A stretch of DNA of 64,000 bases, from NCBI RefSeq assembly GCF_904848585.1, contig NZ_CAJHCR010000023.1, forward strand, positions 41,707 through 105,706. The letters are read 5' to 3'. Below the pieces are notes generated by a model that saw only the letters and a list, made by a program, of their open reading frames with translations, made no database searches and was not told the origin of the DNA. Position 1 is the stretch's first letter; each line of letters starts with the position of its first letter. Shown here one piece after another: positions 44,863 to 54,679 of the stretch. A program made the translations under genes and the position numbers. The DNA comes from Paraburkholderia kirstenboschensis. Lineage in GTDB: Bacteria > Pseudomonadota > Gammaproteobacteria > Burkholderiales > Burkholderiaceae.

Positions 44863-45258
44863 TTACGTACCGGCAGTCGACCAGGGGTCATTGGGCAGCT
44901 TGAACAGACTGTCATCGACAGTCACTTCGAACGCACAGTCGCCCTGGCGCGCTGGCGGGCTTTGCAATTCGCCGAATCGCTTCGTCACGGTGGCGACGAC
45001 CCGTTGCTGCACTATCAGGCGTTTTGCGGTGTCCATCTGCGCATACGAGTCGATCTGGGTCTGGGAAAAGCGAAGTGTCACGACGCAACGTGCATCGAGG
45101 GTTGTGTCGCCGTGCGATTCCAGCACCCACGATAACTGGACGTAGAGCGTGGTGCCTTCGTCAAAGGTCGTGACAGTCGGTGATTTTGATGATTCGAAGG
45201 CGTTTGCAAGCGCCAACTGGATCTCTTCAATGCGCTGCAGCCTGTCCGTCTTGCGCAT
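44863..45258 (-). CDS. DUF3022-like small protein
   Basis: A protein of 131 aa. The ATG at 45258 is chosen because AAGGAGAT lies 7 nt upstream; a longer frame to 45408 lacks this. The sequence MRKTDRLQRIEEIQLALANA, then LYVQLSWVLESHGDTTLDAR and CVVTLRFS matches my memory of a Burkholderia-specific family (DUF3022). It is cytoplasmic, with mixed alpha/beta predicted by eye. Function unknown. It lies 140 bp upstream of the sulP gene on the same strand. Confidence 0.65.
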   Translation of the reverse strand: MRKTDRLQRIEEIQLALANAFESSKSPTVTTFDEGTTLYVQLSWVLESHGDTTLDARCVVTLRFSQTQIDSYAQMDTAKRLIVQQRVVATVTKRFGELQSPPARQGDCAFEVTVDDSLFKLPNDPWSTAGT

Positions 45259-45630
45259 GACTGATATCTCCTTGTTGCGTGCGATGGCGAGAAAGCGAGG
45301 TTGCTCGTCGCTCATCGCTCGACCTGGTTCGGATGATGCGTGCACTACCGCCATGCGTTGCCACTGTCGAACCGAAATGCAAAGTTGCAGGCAATGAACC
45401 CGCGGCAATGGCGCGCCGGCGTTCGAGTACGAGCGCCTGTTCCGGCCGTAGGGGCGCGCAAGCCGTTCCTTCCGCCGGTTTTTACCCGGGATTGCAACTT
45501 TTATATGGTTTCGCCAAGTCCAACGACTTTCTGTCCCATACCGCAGAATTCTGTCCCGATACCGCAGAAATGCGCGGTATTACGATCGCGCCGACGACAA
45601 AAGGTGAGGGCGCTAGCCAGTGAGGGAGAT

Positions 45631-45816
45631 ATGAAGCATCGAGCGCTGAAGAAACTGTTTGCCGCCGCGTTCATCGCGGCGCTTGCGGGCGGCACAGTGG
45701 CGTGCAGCCGCACCGCCTCGAACGACACTACCGGAACGGCAGGCGTCAGTGCGCCCACTGCAACAAGCGACAGTGTCGCGCCACATATGGGTGTCGCGTC
45801 TGGCGCGAGCCAGTAA
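45631..45816 (+). CDS. Small exported protein, probable lipoprotein
   Basis: A protein of 61 aa. MKHRALKKLFAAAFIAALAG-GTVAC is a signal peptide with Cys25 as likely lipidation site, though the lipobox (TVAC) is atypical. The mature part is a short Ser/Thr/Ala-rich peptide ending VASGASQ. GGGAG precedes the ATG. A 20-bp direct repeat lies upstream (45529-45570). Burkholderia genomes hold many such small lipoproteins of unknown role. Confidence 0.6.
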   Translation: MKHRALKKLFAAAFIAALAGGTVACSRTASNDTTGTAGVSAPTATSDSVAPHMGVASGASQ

Positions 45817-45897
45817 GACTGGGTCATAGCGTGTCGGGAGCACCGGCTTCGGAGCGCCATCGAGTCCGGAAAGCGGCGGCCGAAACTACTGCGATCG

Positions 45898-45946
45898 CGA
45901 TCAACGGCAATGCGACGGCATGACGGCGTCGCATTGCCGTTGATCG
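45898..45946. terminator. Bidirectional terminator hairpin, perfect 20-bp stem
   Basis: CGATCAACGGCAATGCGACG and its exact complement flank a 9-nt loop. It lies between the convergent lipoprotein (+) and CBS (-) genes. No long T-run follows on the plus side, but stem strength and location fit a shared terminator. Confidence 0.7.
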
Positions 45947-45996
45947 TCCTCATTGATTCCTCTTCTTTTCGTTGCGGTCGCCTTGTGACCTGACTG

Positions 45997-46422
45997 TCAA
46001 CGGTCGGGGCTCGACGGTGTTGACACTGCGGCAAGCGTCGACAAAGTGCTGCCATCGGCAGTGGTTGCAAGATCGCCGAGCGCGATGATGCCGACGAGCT
46101 GCTTCTCCCGATTCACGACTGGCAGCCGGCGAATCTGCGCATCTTCCATTTTTTTGCGGGCGATCTCCACGTCTTCGTCCTCGAAACACCAGTGGGCGGG
46201 ACCGCTCACGATGTCCTCGATGGGCGACTCGGGCAGCATCCCCGCCGAGATCGCGCGCACGACAATATCGCGATCAGTCACCATGCCGACAAGGTGCTCG
46301 CCGTCGCAGACGGGCAACGAGCCGACGTTCAATTCGTCCATCATTTTTGCCGCCCGTTGAATGCTTTGCGATGGCGAGATGGTTGCAGCGTCACGAGTCA
46401 TTACTTGAGCAACAGAGGTCAT
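45997..46422 (-). CDS. Tandem CBS-domain protein
   Basis: A protein of 141 aa. Two CBS domains: residues about 5-60 (VMTRDAATISPSQSIQRAAK, GSLPVCDGEHLVGMVTDRDI) and about 70-125 (IARKKMEDAQIRRLPVVNRE, KQLVGIIALGDLA). Such stand-alone proteins bind adenine nucleotides and regulate partners. AGGAG precedes the ATG. No partner domain or operon is seen. Confidence 0.88.
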   Translation of the reverse strand: MTSVAQVMTRDAATISPSQSIQRAAKMMDELNVGSLPVCDGEHLVGMVTDRDIVVRAISAGMLPESPIEDIVSGPAHWCFEDEDVEIARKKMEDAQIRRLPVVNREKQLVGIIALGDLATTADGSTLSTLAAVSTPSSPDR

Positions 46423-46579
46423 GGCTGGCTCCTACGAGTGGTTGAATGACTGCACCGGGAGAGCAGCATCACCCATTCCACCAAGCGGCTCCACGTGCAC
46501 GATGTAGTGACGGCGTTTCGTGCTAGTGATCAGCCACTTGCTTTGCGACCAGTAGTAGAAGTGCAGCGGCCAAAACCAC

Positions 46580-46617
46580 ATCGTTTATAGACACGTTATA
46601 AGCGATGCGGTTTTTGC
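46580..46617 (+). terminator. Terminator-like hairpin
   Basis: ATCGTTTATA and TATAAGCGAT pair at 9 of 10 positions around a 7-nt loop, followed by GCGGTTTTTGCG. It lies between the CBS gene (-) and the peptidase-like gene (+). No plus-strand gene reads into it from close by, so its role is unclear. Confidence 0.4.
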
Positions 46618-46740
46618 GTTTTCGGCCTGCAGCACACAGGGCACGTTTTCATCGGTGGAAGGTATCTCAGGGCAGGTTGCACATTCATCCGAATGTTCTA
46701 GAACTCCTTGATAGGAGTTCAATCCGAGACCGGGAGACAC

Positions 46741-47547
46741 ATGAAAGTCGATCGCCTTGTTATCCTTTATGAGGCTGGGAGGTCCGAAGACAAAGCGGGC
46801 GAGGTAGCTCCTTCTGCGAACGCGCTGCTGGAGAAGCAACTACAGAAAATGGGCCAACTCGCCGACCAGCTGGCTCTCTCCGAAGAGGCCGATGCCAGGG
46901 CCAAGGGACACGGTCTGACCCCTGCATTTTTGATGCCTTTTGAGAGCCAAAACTCAAAGCTGAGATACCTGAAAGATGCCAGAGGCAAACTCGAGGCTGC
47001 AGATAAGGCAGGCAAGAAGAGCGCCGGAACCACGGATCTCACATGGGGCGCCTACCTCATCCTGCACGGAAGGGGCGGCCGAGAAGCACGTGGGAAAACG
47101 ACGGTCGATAAATTGGTCAAACTCCTGAAGGAGGCCGCCCCAAATGGAGAGGGCTGGAAATTGAAGAAAGTCTGCATCGTCGCTTGCACATTGGGAGCCG
47201 AACCATCCGACGGGACCAATAGTTACGTCAAGCAGTTCTGTGACACCCTGAAAGTCACTGATGCACTCGTAGGCGGCTACACGGTTCAGGTGTTTGTTGG
47301 TTATGCAGACCACCCAGCGAGTAAGGACGCGTTTGCCGTGCCGGCCAATCCGAAATATGCGGATGAAAAGAACCGGGGCCATAAGCTCATAGCGGTGCCC
47401 GCAGACGACCTCAAGCGGCTCGGGCTCAAGGACGGCGCCCAGCGGCTCTCGGACGAAAACTTCCGGGCGAATTACAAAGTCGCCTGGCGATGGAATGGTA
47501 AGAATTCCGAGCAGGTCGACGTGATGAAGGAGTGGTATCACCAGTAG
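46741..47547 (+). CDS. Possible clan CD (C80/caspase-like) cysteine peptidase
   Basis: A protein of 268 aa from MKVDRLVILYEAGRSEDKAG with GGGAGA upstream. The region about 100-170 reads TWGAYLILHGRGGREARGKT, then TVDKLVKLLKEAA and KKVCIVACTLGAEP. A His in HG (His109) followed about 40 residues later by a Cys at a strand end (Cys149) is the dyad pattern of clan CD peptidases such as the C80 domain of MARTX and clostridial toxins. The N-terminal 95 residues are helical and the C-terminus is unrecognised. No signal peptide. The catalytic call is inference from the motif pattern. Confidence 0.5.
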   Translation: MKVDRLVILYEAGRSEDKAGEVAPSANALLEKQLQKMGQLADQLALSEEADARAKGHGLTPAFLMPFESQNSKLRYLKDARGKLEAADKAGKKSAGTTDLTWGAYLILHGRGGREARGKTTVDKLVKLLKEAAPNGEGWKLKKVCIVACTLGAEPSDGTNSYVKQFCDTLKVTDALVGGYTVQVFVGYADHPASKDAFAVPANPKYADEKNRGHKLIAVPADDLKRLGLKDGAQRLSDENFRANYKVAWRWNGKNSEQVDVMKEWYHQ

Positions 47548-48211
47548 CGACCGCGACCTTCCCCGGCAATACCAGACACACGTGACCCGCTTGCGGGCAT
47601 GGACGCCATCGCCGAGCGCCTCGCGTTTTATGGCGGCCGTTTCGTCGTCGATCCGCAGCTCCAGACGGATCACGGCGACCGCGTAGATTTCCCGTGCGGC
47701 CGGCGTCATCGAGTCCCAGTCCAGCGGGCGGCTCGACTGGAAAATTCAGGCGAGTAGCAAGAAGGCGGTGGCCTTTGAGCCGAAACTGCTGTCCCCGTTC
47801 ATCGGCCCATCCGCCGACAGAAGTCAGGCTGGGCCGATGAGGTTATCGAAGTGCCTAAGGCCACTTTATCTTGGAAGCTGCCGTCGGAGCCGCGTTGCGG
47901 CGAACGGTTGAATCCGCAGTCGCGTGCTGCCGAACGCAGCCTGCAAGGGCGAAGCGTGCATGCCAATCGCATGAGTCGGCACCCGGCCACAAGGGGACGG
48001 TTGCCCAGTCCCGACGAAAGGCGGCTCCTCTGATGGAAACCGGCCCTCCGCACGCATGTGCACACTGCGAATGACGCTTCAAGGTCTCTGTCATCCCATC
48101 AAGTCGACTATCCGTTCAACGGCACTCTGGCGGAACCCGGTCACCCGGTTCGGCAAAAGCTTGCCGCTCGATGTGATCGTATTGCTGCTGTTGTGGCAGG
48201 CCCGGAGAGTC
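47548..48211. other. Gene-scrap region
   Basis: Short frames such as MDAIAERLAFYGGRFVVD (about 47599 on) look like remnants but are not recognised. No intact gene. Confidence 0.35.
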
Positions 48212-48323
48212 CTACCCGTCGTCGCGAGCCGAACGGGCCTGGTCGATCGCGGCAAGCAGGGCAGCCAGCGATACCGGCTTGCCGACATGTGCGTCGAAGC
48301 CCGCCTCCAGTGCTTCAGTTCGC
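48212..48323 (-). pseudogene. C-terminal scrap of a response-regulator receiver domain
   Basis: The minus-strand reading EALEAGFDAHVGKPVSLAAL, then LAAIDQARSARDDG and a stop is the last helix-strand-helix of a CheY-like receiver, with the conserved Lys in GKP. It ends abruptly at the junction with the TPR gene at about 48313-48323. It probably comes from a hybrid histidine kinase. Confidence 0.65.
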
Positions 48324-49365
48324 GCCGGAGCTGGATAACGTACGCGCTGCCGTCGCGTGGGCAAATGGCCCAACTGGCAATCGCCAGGTTGCAATCGATC
48401 TTGCCGCGGCGACGGACATGCTGTGGGATGCACGCGGCTTTAATAATGAAGGTGCGCAGTTATACCGCGTCATCGAGCCGTGGATAGACCAGTCGGTGCC
48501 GCCACTATCGGCTGCGCGTTTCTGGTTCGCAGTGGCTGATTTGCGCATGCGCACCGAGGCGAAGCGGCAGGCTGAAGCTGCATTGAAAGCGGCTGCGCTC
48601 TTTCGAAACCTCGGCGACCGCTTCGGCACTTTCAGATCGTTGACGGTGGCCGCGCATCAGTTCGCCTTGCTGGTCAATCGCGAGGGCGCGAAACAAGCGC
48701 TGGACGAAGCAGCGACGTTGCTGGATGAGGGTTGGCCTGAATGGCTGGAAACATCTCTCGCTTTTGGCAGGGTGCTCTTCTCATACCTGGTCGAGGCAGA
48801 CCATGCCACGGCGAAGAAGCTGGCCGAGGCGGCCATTGTGGGCCACCGCCTTGGCGATTCGTTTTATGCCGATCGTTGTGCGCTGATGCTTCCATCCTTC
48901 GATCTTGCCGCTGGCGACTTCACTTCCGCTTTAGGTCGATGCGACGAGATCCTCGCCAGTTCCAGCGTCGTTGAGAGTGTCCAGTTGCGATCCCAGACCC
49001 TCGTCATACGCGGTGCGGCGCTCATCAATATTGGCGAGCTGCGGGAGGCAGACGCAACCTTGCGCACCGCTTGTACGTTGTTGATGCACGCGATCGGCCC
49101 AAGCACGTATCCTTACTGCTATGCGGCGCATCTTCTCGCCTTGCAGGGACGCCTCGCTGATGCCGCAAGGACAATTGGCTGGATCGAGGCGCGCATGCGC
49201 CAGGCGGACCGCGACGGCATTCCGCCGGTTGCCCTGTCCAGTTACAAGGCGGCGTGCGACATTGTCGAATCAGCCCTCGGCAGGGAAGAACGGGACGGGT
49301 ACGCTGGCGAAGGGGCGCTGCTTAATCTACAGCAAGTGACGCGCATTGCGTTTCCAGGTGAGTAG
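48313..49365 (+). pseudogene. 5'-truncated TPR region of a large ATP-binding transcriptional regulator
   Basis: About 350 residues of TPR-like helices start at LQFAPELDNVRAAVAWANGP, a sequence typical of the border between the NTPase and TPR parts of winged-helix/LuxR-type STAND regulators, and run through many helix pairs to IAFPGE. The DNA-binding and NTPase parts are absent. The upstream sequence is an unrelated receiver scrap on the opposite strand, so the junction is a rearrangement scar. Confidence 0.65.
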
Positions 49366-50031
49366 AGAGCGGGTTACGACTGGCTAGCCCCGAAGAATCT
49401 TTTTGCTGTAGCGCCAGACGCCCATGACAAAGCGTTGCCACCGATCGCCAAAGGAGTGGCGAACCTACGTAGGCCGCCGCACCTGCCGGTAAATGAGTGC
49501 ACTTCGGCCATTGCCGACATTCAAGCGAACTAGAGCCTACGTCAGCAATACGGCGGACTGCCGACGTTGTGGGCTTGAAGCAGAGGAGCGGCACCTTTCC
49601 ACATCAGCGAACTCACACTTTCGACCCACTGCAGCCCTTCGACCCCGCCCGCACTCAAAGGCAGCTTGCAAGGTTCAACGGTCATCTACGTTTCCCCTGT
49701 CGCTGGACCGTCGTGTCGCCACTTGGGCTGGCTTGATGCGCCGTGACTGCTCGATGAAAATATGCGAATTGGTTCGCAATGCGGAGGGCCGGTTCACCAT
49801 GCCGGCGCTAACCGACGGGTCACGCAGCTTATCCGCGACCTACGACGGTCGCGTGCCGTCCGGGCACTATTACGGCGCTTCGCGCCGGTCGTACCGGAAT
49901 TCCCTGGGCAAGTAGTGACAGGCGCTTCGTCATCTCATTCGCTTTAATCAGTACAATCACGCGTCCAAACATTAGAACAGGCCAGCGCGGCATCCTCCGC
50001 GCGGCATTCAACGTCGACTGAAAGAGTGATC
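49366..50031. other. Spacer with a dispersed 24-nt motif
   Basis: No gene recognised. The motif GCACTTCGGCCATTGCCGAC at 49499 recurs at 11834 with one mismatch over 24 nt. Confidence 0.4.
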
Positions 50032-50541
50032 ATGACCATTTCCATCTACAGCGCCTCCGTCCCCGTTTTCAAGCAAATGCTGGCAGCATTGTCCGAGGTA
50101 CTCACGAAGGCCGAAGCACACGCCACCGAAAAGAGCATCGACCCGAACGCGCTCCTGCAAGCGCGCCTGTTCCCGGACATGTTCCCGCTGGTGCGCCAGG
50201 TGCAGATCGCCGCCGATTTCACCAAGGGCATCACCTCGCGCCTGGCCGGCGTGGAAGTGCCTTCGTGGGCCGACAATGAGGTCACGTTTGCCGACCTACA
50301 AGGGCTCATCTCTAAGGCCCTAGCCTACATTGGCGCATTCGACGCCGCGCAATTCGACGGGAGCGAACACAGGGAGATCGTCCTGCGTCCCGGCACGCCG
50401 AAAGAGAAGCGGCTGGTCGGCAACGCTTATCTGCAAAACTACGGACTGCCGCAGTTTTTCTTCCATATCACGACCGCCTACGCAATCCTGCGCCACAACG
50501 GAGTCGATATCGGCAAGCGCGACTACATGGGCGTGTACTGA
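50032..50541 (+). CDS. DUF1993-family protein
   Basis: A protein of 169 aa: MTISIYSASVPVFKQMLAAL, then ALLQARLFPDMFPLVRQVQI, and near the C-terminus NAYLQNYGLPQFFFHITTAY with AILRHNGVDIGKRDYMG. The N-terminal YxxSVPxFxxxLxxL and the C-terminal PxFFFHxTTAYxILRxxGVxxGKxDY are hallmarks of DUF1993 (DinB-like four-helix fold). Function not established. A single-gene unit. Confidence 0.85.
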   Translation: MTISIYSASVPVFKQMLAALSEVLTKAEAHATEKSIDPNALLQARLFPDMFPLVRQVQIAADFTKGITSRLAGVEVPSWADNEVTFADLQGLISKALAYIGAFDAAQFDGSEHREIVLRPGTPKEKRLVGNAYLQNYGLPQFFFHITTAYAILRHNGVDIGKRDYMGVY

Positions 50542-50882
50542 TCGTTGGGGCACGCGCCAATCGGACCACCGGTCGGCAGCGGGTGTTGAACGACGTCCAC
50601 GAAAGATCGGATGCCTTTGCGTTCGGTCGAACCCCGTGAGCAAATGCCGACGAATGACAATGTGAAGCGCCAAGTGACAGTCTCTTATTGGTCGCCTGTC
50701 GCGAGAGTCGCATGTCGACCCGATTCCGCCGTTGATCCGACGTTGCCCCAATGGCCGTAGTCACGTTAAAGCGTTCGCTCGAGCATCAACGGTGAGTTCG
50801 TCCCACTCGTGTAGACTGCGCCGTTGTCCCAACAGATCGACCACCTCGACCCGGCTCTTCCTCCTGGGCCCGGCGCGTGTCA
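50542..50882. other. Spacer, nothing recognised
   Basis: No gene or clear regulatory site seen between the DUF1993 gene and the oxygenase gene. Confidence 0.4.
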
Positions 50883-51689
50883 ATGCCCGCGTTCGACGCG
50901 ACCCCACCAACGCTTGATGGTTTTGACCAACTGGTAGCAGACCCGAGCGAGTACTCGATCGAGCCGCCAGCGGAAGAACAAATAAAAAGGGATGCGTGTC
51001 TGGAACACCCCCTGATTGAAGCGGAAATCGAACTGCTGATTGATTGCCTGATCGGCGACGCCGCTCCGGACGAGGCAATCGATGTCTCGACGAATTTCCG
51101 ATCCAGCGAGTTCGACATCGCGACAAGCGCGCTCACCGTCAATGGCTGGTGTGTGGTGTCGACCTTTTTGTCACAGACCCAGACGCAGGCCTTATCGACT
51201 GAATGCATGGCCATGCACGACGCGCAGCTGCTGAAACCAGCTCGTGTAGGGGCCAATCGCGCTGCCACGCTTTTGCGCGGCGATAGTACGCGCTGGTTCC
51301 AACCCGACGCCCTGAGCATCCAGCAGCAGGCGTTCACCGATCGCATCGAAGCGCTACGGAATGCACTCAACCGCGACCTGTTTCTCGGTCTGGTCGATAC
51401 CGAATCACACTACGCGGTATACCGACCAGGCGCCGGATACGCACGGCACCTCGATTGCCTGCGTAACAACGACAGCCGCGTGATTTCCGCCGTGTTTTAC
51501 CTCAACGAAGCGTGGCAGGACGCCGACGGCGGCGCACTGCGGCTGTACCTTGCCGATCAGTCATATCACGACGTCTTTCCGCGCGCCGGAACGCTGCTGT
51601 TGTTTCTCTCGGCACAGTTTGAACACGAGGTGCTGCCCGCCACGCGCGATCGCATGAGCATCGCATGCTGGATGAGGCAGCGGGCGTGA
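50883..51689 (+). CDS. 2OG-Fe(II) oxygenase (prolyl 4-hydroxylase-like fold)
   Basis: A protein of 268 aa from MPAFDATPPTLDGF (a GTG 6 nt upstream is possible). The iron site is His189-x-Asp191 (YARHLDCLRN) and distal His248 (FEHEVLPA), with Arg258 ten residues later for 2-oxoglutarate. VISAVFYLNEAWQDADGGAL and RAGTLLLFLSAQFEHEV are typical of the P4H-like branch. The N-terminal 90 residues are acidic and unrecognised. It hydroxylates an unknown substrate. Confidence 0.82.
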   Translation: MPAFDATPPTLDGFDQLVADPSEYSIEPPAEEQIKRDACLEHPLIEAEIELLIDCLIGDAAPDEAIDVSTNFRSSEFDIATSALTVNGWCVVSTFLSQTQTQALSTECMAMHDAQLLKPARVGANRAATLLRGDSTRWFQPDALSIQQQAFTDRIEALRNALNRDLFLGLVDTESHYAVYRPGAGYARHLDCLRNNDSRVISAVFYLNEAWQDADGGALRLYLADQSYHDVFPRAGTLLLFLSAQFEHEVLPATRDRMSIACWMRQRA

Positions 51690-51847
51690 GCCGAGACGCG
51701 TGCGCAGCAGTGATTGACGTCCATGATCGCGCCCTTGCAGATCAGATTGACAATCAGTTGTCGGATTTCGTTAGTGTCCAGTTCGGCATGGTGCCGATGG
51801 CCTACGTGCGAAGCCAACGCCGAGTCACGACATTGCACGACCGCTGA
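51686..51847 (+). CDS. Possible small translationally coupled protein (53 aa)
   Basis: The GTG at 51686 overlaps the oxygenase stop (GTGA). The reading VSRDACAAVIDVHDRALADQ, then IDNQLSDFVSVQFG looks coding by composition, but no family is recognised. The overlap is the main support. Confidence 0.3.
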   Translation: MSRDACAAVIDVHDRALADQIDNQLSDFVSVQFGMVPMAYVRSQRRVTTLHDR

Positions 51848-52048
51848 TAGCTACGGGGCATGGAACCGTCTACAACGGAGGGTTGCCGTGTACTCAGTTG
51901 CGACGATCGATCCCAAATGTCCGTCGCCGTGGGACGAGGGTAAGCGCGCGATCTAGCACACCGAGCGCGCATCGACGCGCGAAGGCGAACGGGTATGCGA
52001 GAGCAAATCGATCGATAGAGGTTTTGCGAGGTGACGACCGAATCAAGC

Positions 52049-52514
52049 TCAACGCGCTGCTGTTTCTGTGAGCTTGGCGTAGTTGAACGGTAAGAGGTCA
52101 GTCACGTCGGCATGCGGTTCGCGCTTCGGTAATTCGGTGAGCACGTGCACAAGGTAGGCGTAGGGTTCGACGTTGCAGGCCCTGCAGGTCTGCATAAGAC
52201 TGTAGATCATGGCGCTTGCCTTCGCGCCGGCAACCGTGTCACTGAGCAGCCATGAATTTCTGCCGGTACAGAATGGACGGATGTCTCGCGCGATGACGTT
52301 ATTGTCGATGGGGGCCAGCCCGTCGCTCACGTAGCGACACAGATACGTCCACTGGTTGCGCGTGTATGAGATCGCCTTGCCCAGCAGACTTTCTGGCGAG
52401 CGGATTCTCTTCGAGTGCCGATTGCACCTTCGCGGCAAGAGCCGGGAAACCACTACGCATGTCGGTGACGCCTGCGGCGATCCAGATGCGAGTGCCAGCC
52501 GGCAGGCCGATCAT
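52049..52514 (-). pseudogene. IS66 TnpB start fused by deletion to TnpC end
   Basis: From 52514 the reading MIGLPAGTRIWIAAGVTDMR, then SGFPALAAKVQSALEENPL is the start of IS66 TnpB. Near 52390 it runs into another frame giving LLGKAISYTRNQWTYLCRYV, then DGLAPIDNNVIARDIRPFCT and CRACNVEPYAYLVHVLTELP, the end of the TnpC transposase. About 1.5-2 kb of tnpB-tnpC is missing, so the element cannot transpose. Confidence 0.85.
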
Positions 52515-52933
52515 CGGGACAGCTCCCGAATCAGCAGCCGCAGCATATCCGGCGACACGTTACCGCGAATGCGCAAGCGTGCACGGTCAAATTCGATCTC
52601 GCAGGTGTCCTCCGAGACGGCTTCGCGGACCGGCATCGAGGCCTCGGCTTCCGGGACAATGCTGACTGGAAGTAACGATGCAACGTCACCATCGGGTTCC
52701 TGTCTGGCAGGCCCCGGACGCGGCGCCCCAAATGCACCCTGAAGATACTGGCGACGCCATCTGAACAGCAGGTTGGTGTTTATGTCGTTGCGACGCGCGA
52801 CCAGCGATACAGACGCCCCGGGCTCGAACGTCTGTTCGACCAGCTGTCGTTTGAATTCGCGCGCAAAGTTGGGGCGCTTGCCCGGTGCCTCGCACTTGCT
52901 ATCCACAATCTCGGCCACTTTGGTTTCCATCAA
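52511..52933 (-). CDS. IS66-family TnpA accessory protein
   Basis: A protein of 140 aa. It has a helix-turn-helix (FAREFKRQLVEQTFEPGASV, then SLVARRNDINTNLLFRWRRQ) and a C-terminal IEFDRARLRIRG strand pair, as in IS66 TnpA. It overlaps tnpB by ATGA. The gene is intact although the rest of the element is deleted. Confidence 0.85.
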   Translation of the reverse strand: MMETKVAEIVDSKCEAPGKRPNFAREFKRQLVEQTFEPGASVSLVARRNDINTNLLFRWRRQYLQGAFGAPRPGPARQEPDGDVASLLPVSIVPEAEASMPVREAVSEDTCEIEFDRARLRIRGNVSPDMLRLLIRELSR

Positions 52934-52984
52934 AACATTTGGTGGGAACCAAATTACCCCCGTTCACTGCCGCCCGGAGAACGG

Positions 52985-54461
52985 CCGACGTGAGACGCAT
53001 ACGCACAGACTCAACGAAGGGGCGCCCAAAGCGGCTGCGCGCGCTGGGTTTAGCGCGGCCACCGCCTACCGCATCGAAGAGCATCCACGATTGCCATCGC
53101 AGAAGAAGGCGCCGCGCGAGCGTCGGCGCGCGGATCCACTCGCGGAGATATTTGACGCTGAGATCGTTCCACTGCTGCAGTCCGCTCCGGGCATCCGGCC
53201 GGTTGCCATACTGGAAGAAATGCTTCGACGCCATCCGCATCTGTCGCGCGGCGTGCGCCGGACGCTGGAGCGACGCATCCGCGTCTGGCGCGCACTCCAT
53301 GGCGAGGAACGCGAGGTCATGTTCCGTCAGGTGCACGAACCCGGTCGCCTCGGGCTATCCGACTTTACCGAGATGCAGGCCCTAGGCGTCACCGTGGCCG
53401 GTAGCGCGCTGGACCACCGCCTGTATCCGTCTGGCCTGCTCGGGCTTTGAGCACGCTCACGTCATTCTCGGCGGCGAGAGCTATGTCGCGCTCGCCGAAG
53501 GGCTGCAGAACGCACTCTGGGCGCTTGGCGGAGCACCGCTCGAACACCGCAGCGATAGCCTGTCGGCGGCGTTCCGCAACCTGGATCGCGATGCTCGCGA
53601 CGATCTGACCACGCGTTATCAAGCGCTTTGTGCTCACTACGGGATGCAGCCCACGCGCAACAACCGCGGGATCGCTCACGAGAACGGCGCCATCGAGAGC
53701 CCTCATGGCCACCTCAAGAGCGCGATCCGTGACGCGCTGCTGCTACGCGGTAGCGCGGAGTTTGCCGACCTTGCAACCTATCGCAGCTTCATCGACGAGA
53801 TTGTCAGCCGCATCAACGCGCGCAATGGCAAACGAATGCAGGCCGAAACTGCCTTCCTGCAGTTTCTGCCCGATACGCGCACCAGCGACTATGAGGAAAC
53901 GCGTGTGTACGTTACGTCCACCGGCGGCTTCGTATTGCGCAAGGTCTTCTATACCGTCACCTCGCGGCTGATCGGTCACCGGATACGGGTTCGGCTGTAT
54001 GACGACCGGCTGGAACTGTTCCTGGGCGGCACAGCCCTGATGACACTGCGGCGCGGCCGCCCGGGCACCAGCGGCAAGCAGGTCATGTCATCGACTACCG
54101 GCACGTCATCCATGCGCTGCGCCGCAAGCCGATGGCGCTGCTGAACCTCGTGTACCGCGACCAGCTGTTCCCGCGTGAGGCCTATCGGTTGACCTTCGAT
54201 CGCCTATGCGAGCAACTTTCTGCGCGCGCGGCGTGCAAGACCATGGTGGAGTTGCTGAGTCTCGCCCACGAGCGCACCTGCGAGGCGCAGCTGGCGCAGG
54301 CGCTGGAGCAGTATCTGGCCGACGGGCAACTGCCCGATCTGGACGAACTGCGTTCGCGTTTCGCGCCGGATCCGGCGACTGTGCCCCAGGTGCACGTGCG
54401 ACTGGCTTCGTTGCGCGACTACGAGGCCCTGCTTCACCTGGACATGGAGACGACATCATGA
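52985..54461 (+). pseudogene. istA: IS21-family IstA transposase, multiply frameshifted
   Basis: Pieces in order: AAARAGFSAATAYRIEEHPR and VMFRQVHEPGRLGLSDFTEM (frame ends 53450), then FEHAHVILGGESYVALAEGL, NNRGIAHENGAIESPHGHLK and FVLRKVFYTVTSRLIGHRIR (frame ends 54144), then VIDYRHVIHALRRKPMALLN through HLDMETTS (54461). At least two and probably three frameshifts are needed. The rve core and IstA C-domain are otherwise complete. Confidence 0.85.
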
Positions 54462-54664
54462 GCAACGATTTCGATGCCACGCGCCTGTCGCTCCTGCTCA
54501 ACGATTTGCGGCTACCCGCCGTCAAGCAGATCTGGCCGAGCTTCGCCGAGCGCTCCGACAAGGAAGGCTGGCCCGCGGCGCGACTGCTGATGGCGCTGGC
54601 TGAACACGAGATTGCCGAACGCGATCGACGTCGTATTGAACGCCATCTCAAGGAAGCCAGGCTA
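54458..54664 (+). pseudogene. istB: Truncated IstB (IS21 ATP-binding helper), N-terminal 68 residues
   Basis: The ATG overlaps the istA stop (ATGA). MSNDFDATRLSLLLNDLRLP, then AVKQIWPSFAERSDKEGW and ERDRRRIERHLKEARL are the IstB N-domain. The P-loop part is missing; the sequence switches to the LD-carboxypeptidase remnant at about 54665. Confidence 0.8.
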
Positions 54665-54679
54665 TTGCTGTCTCCGTAG

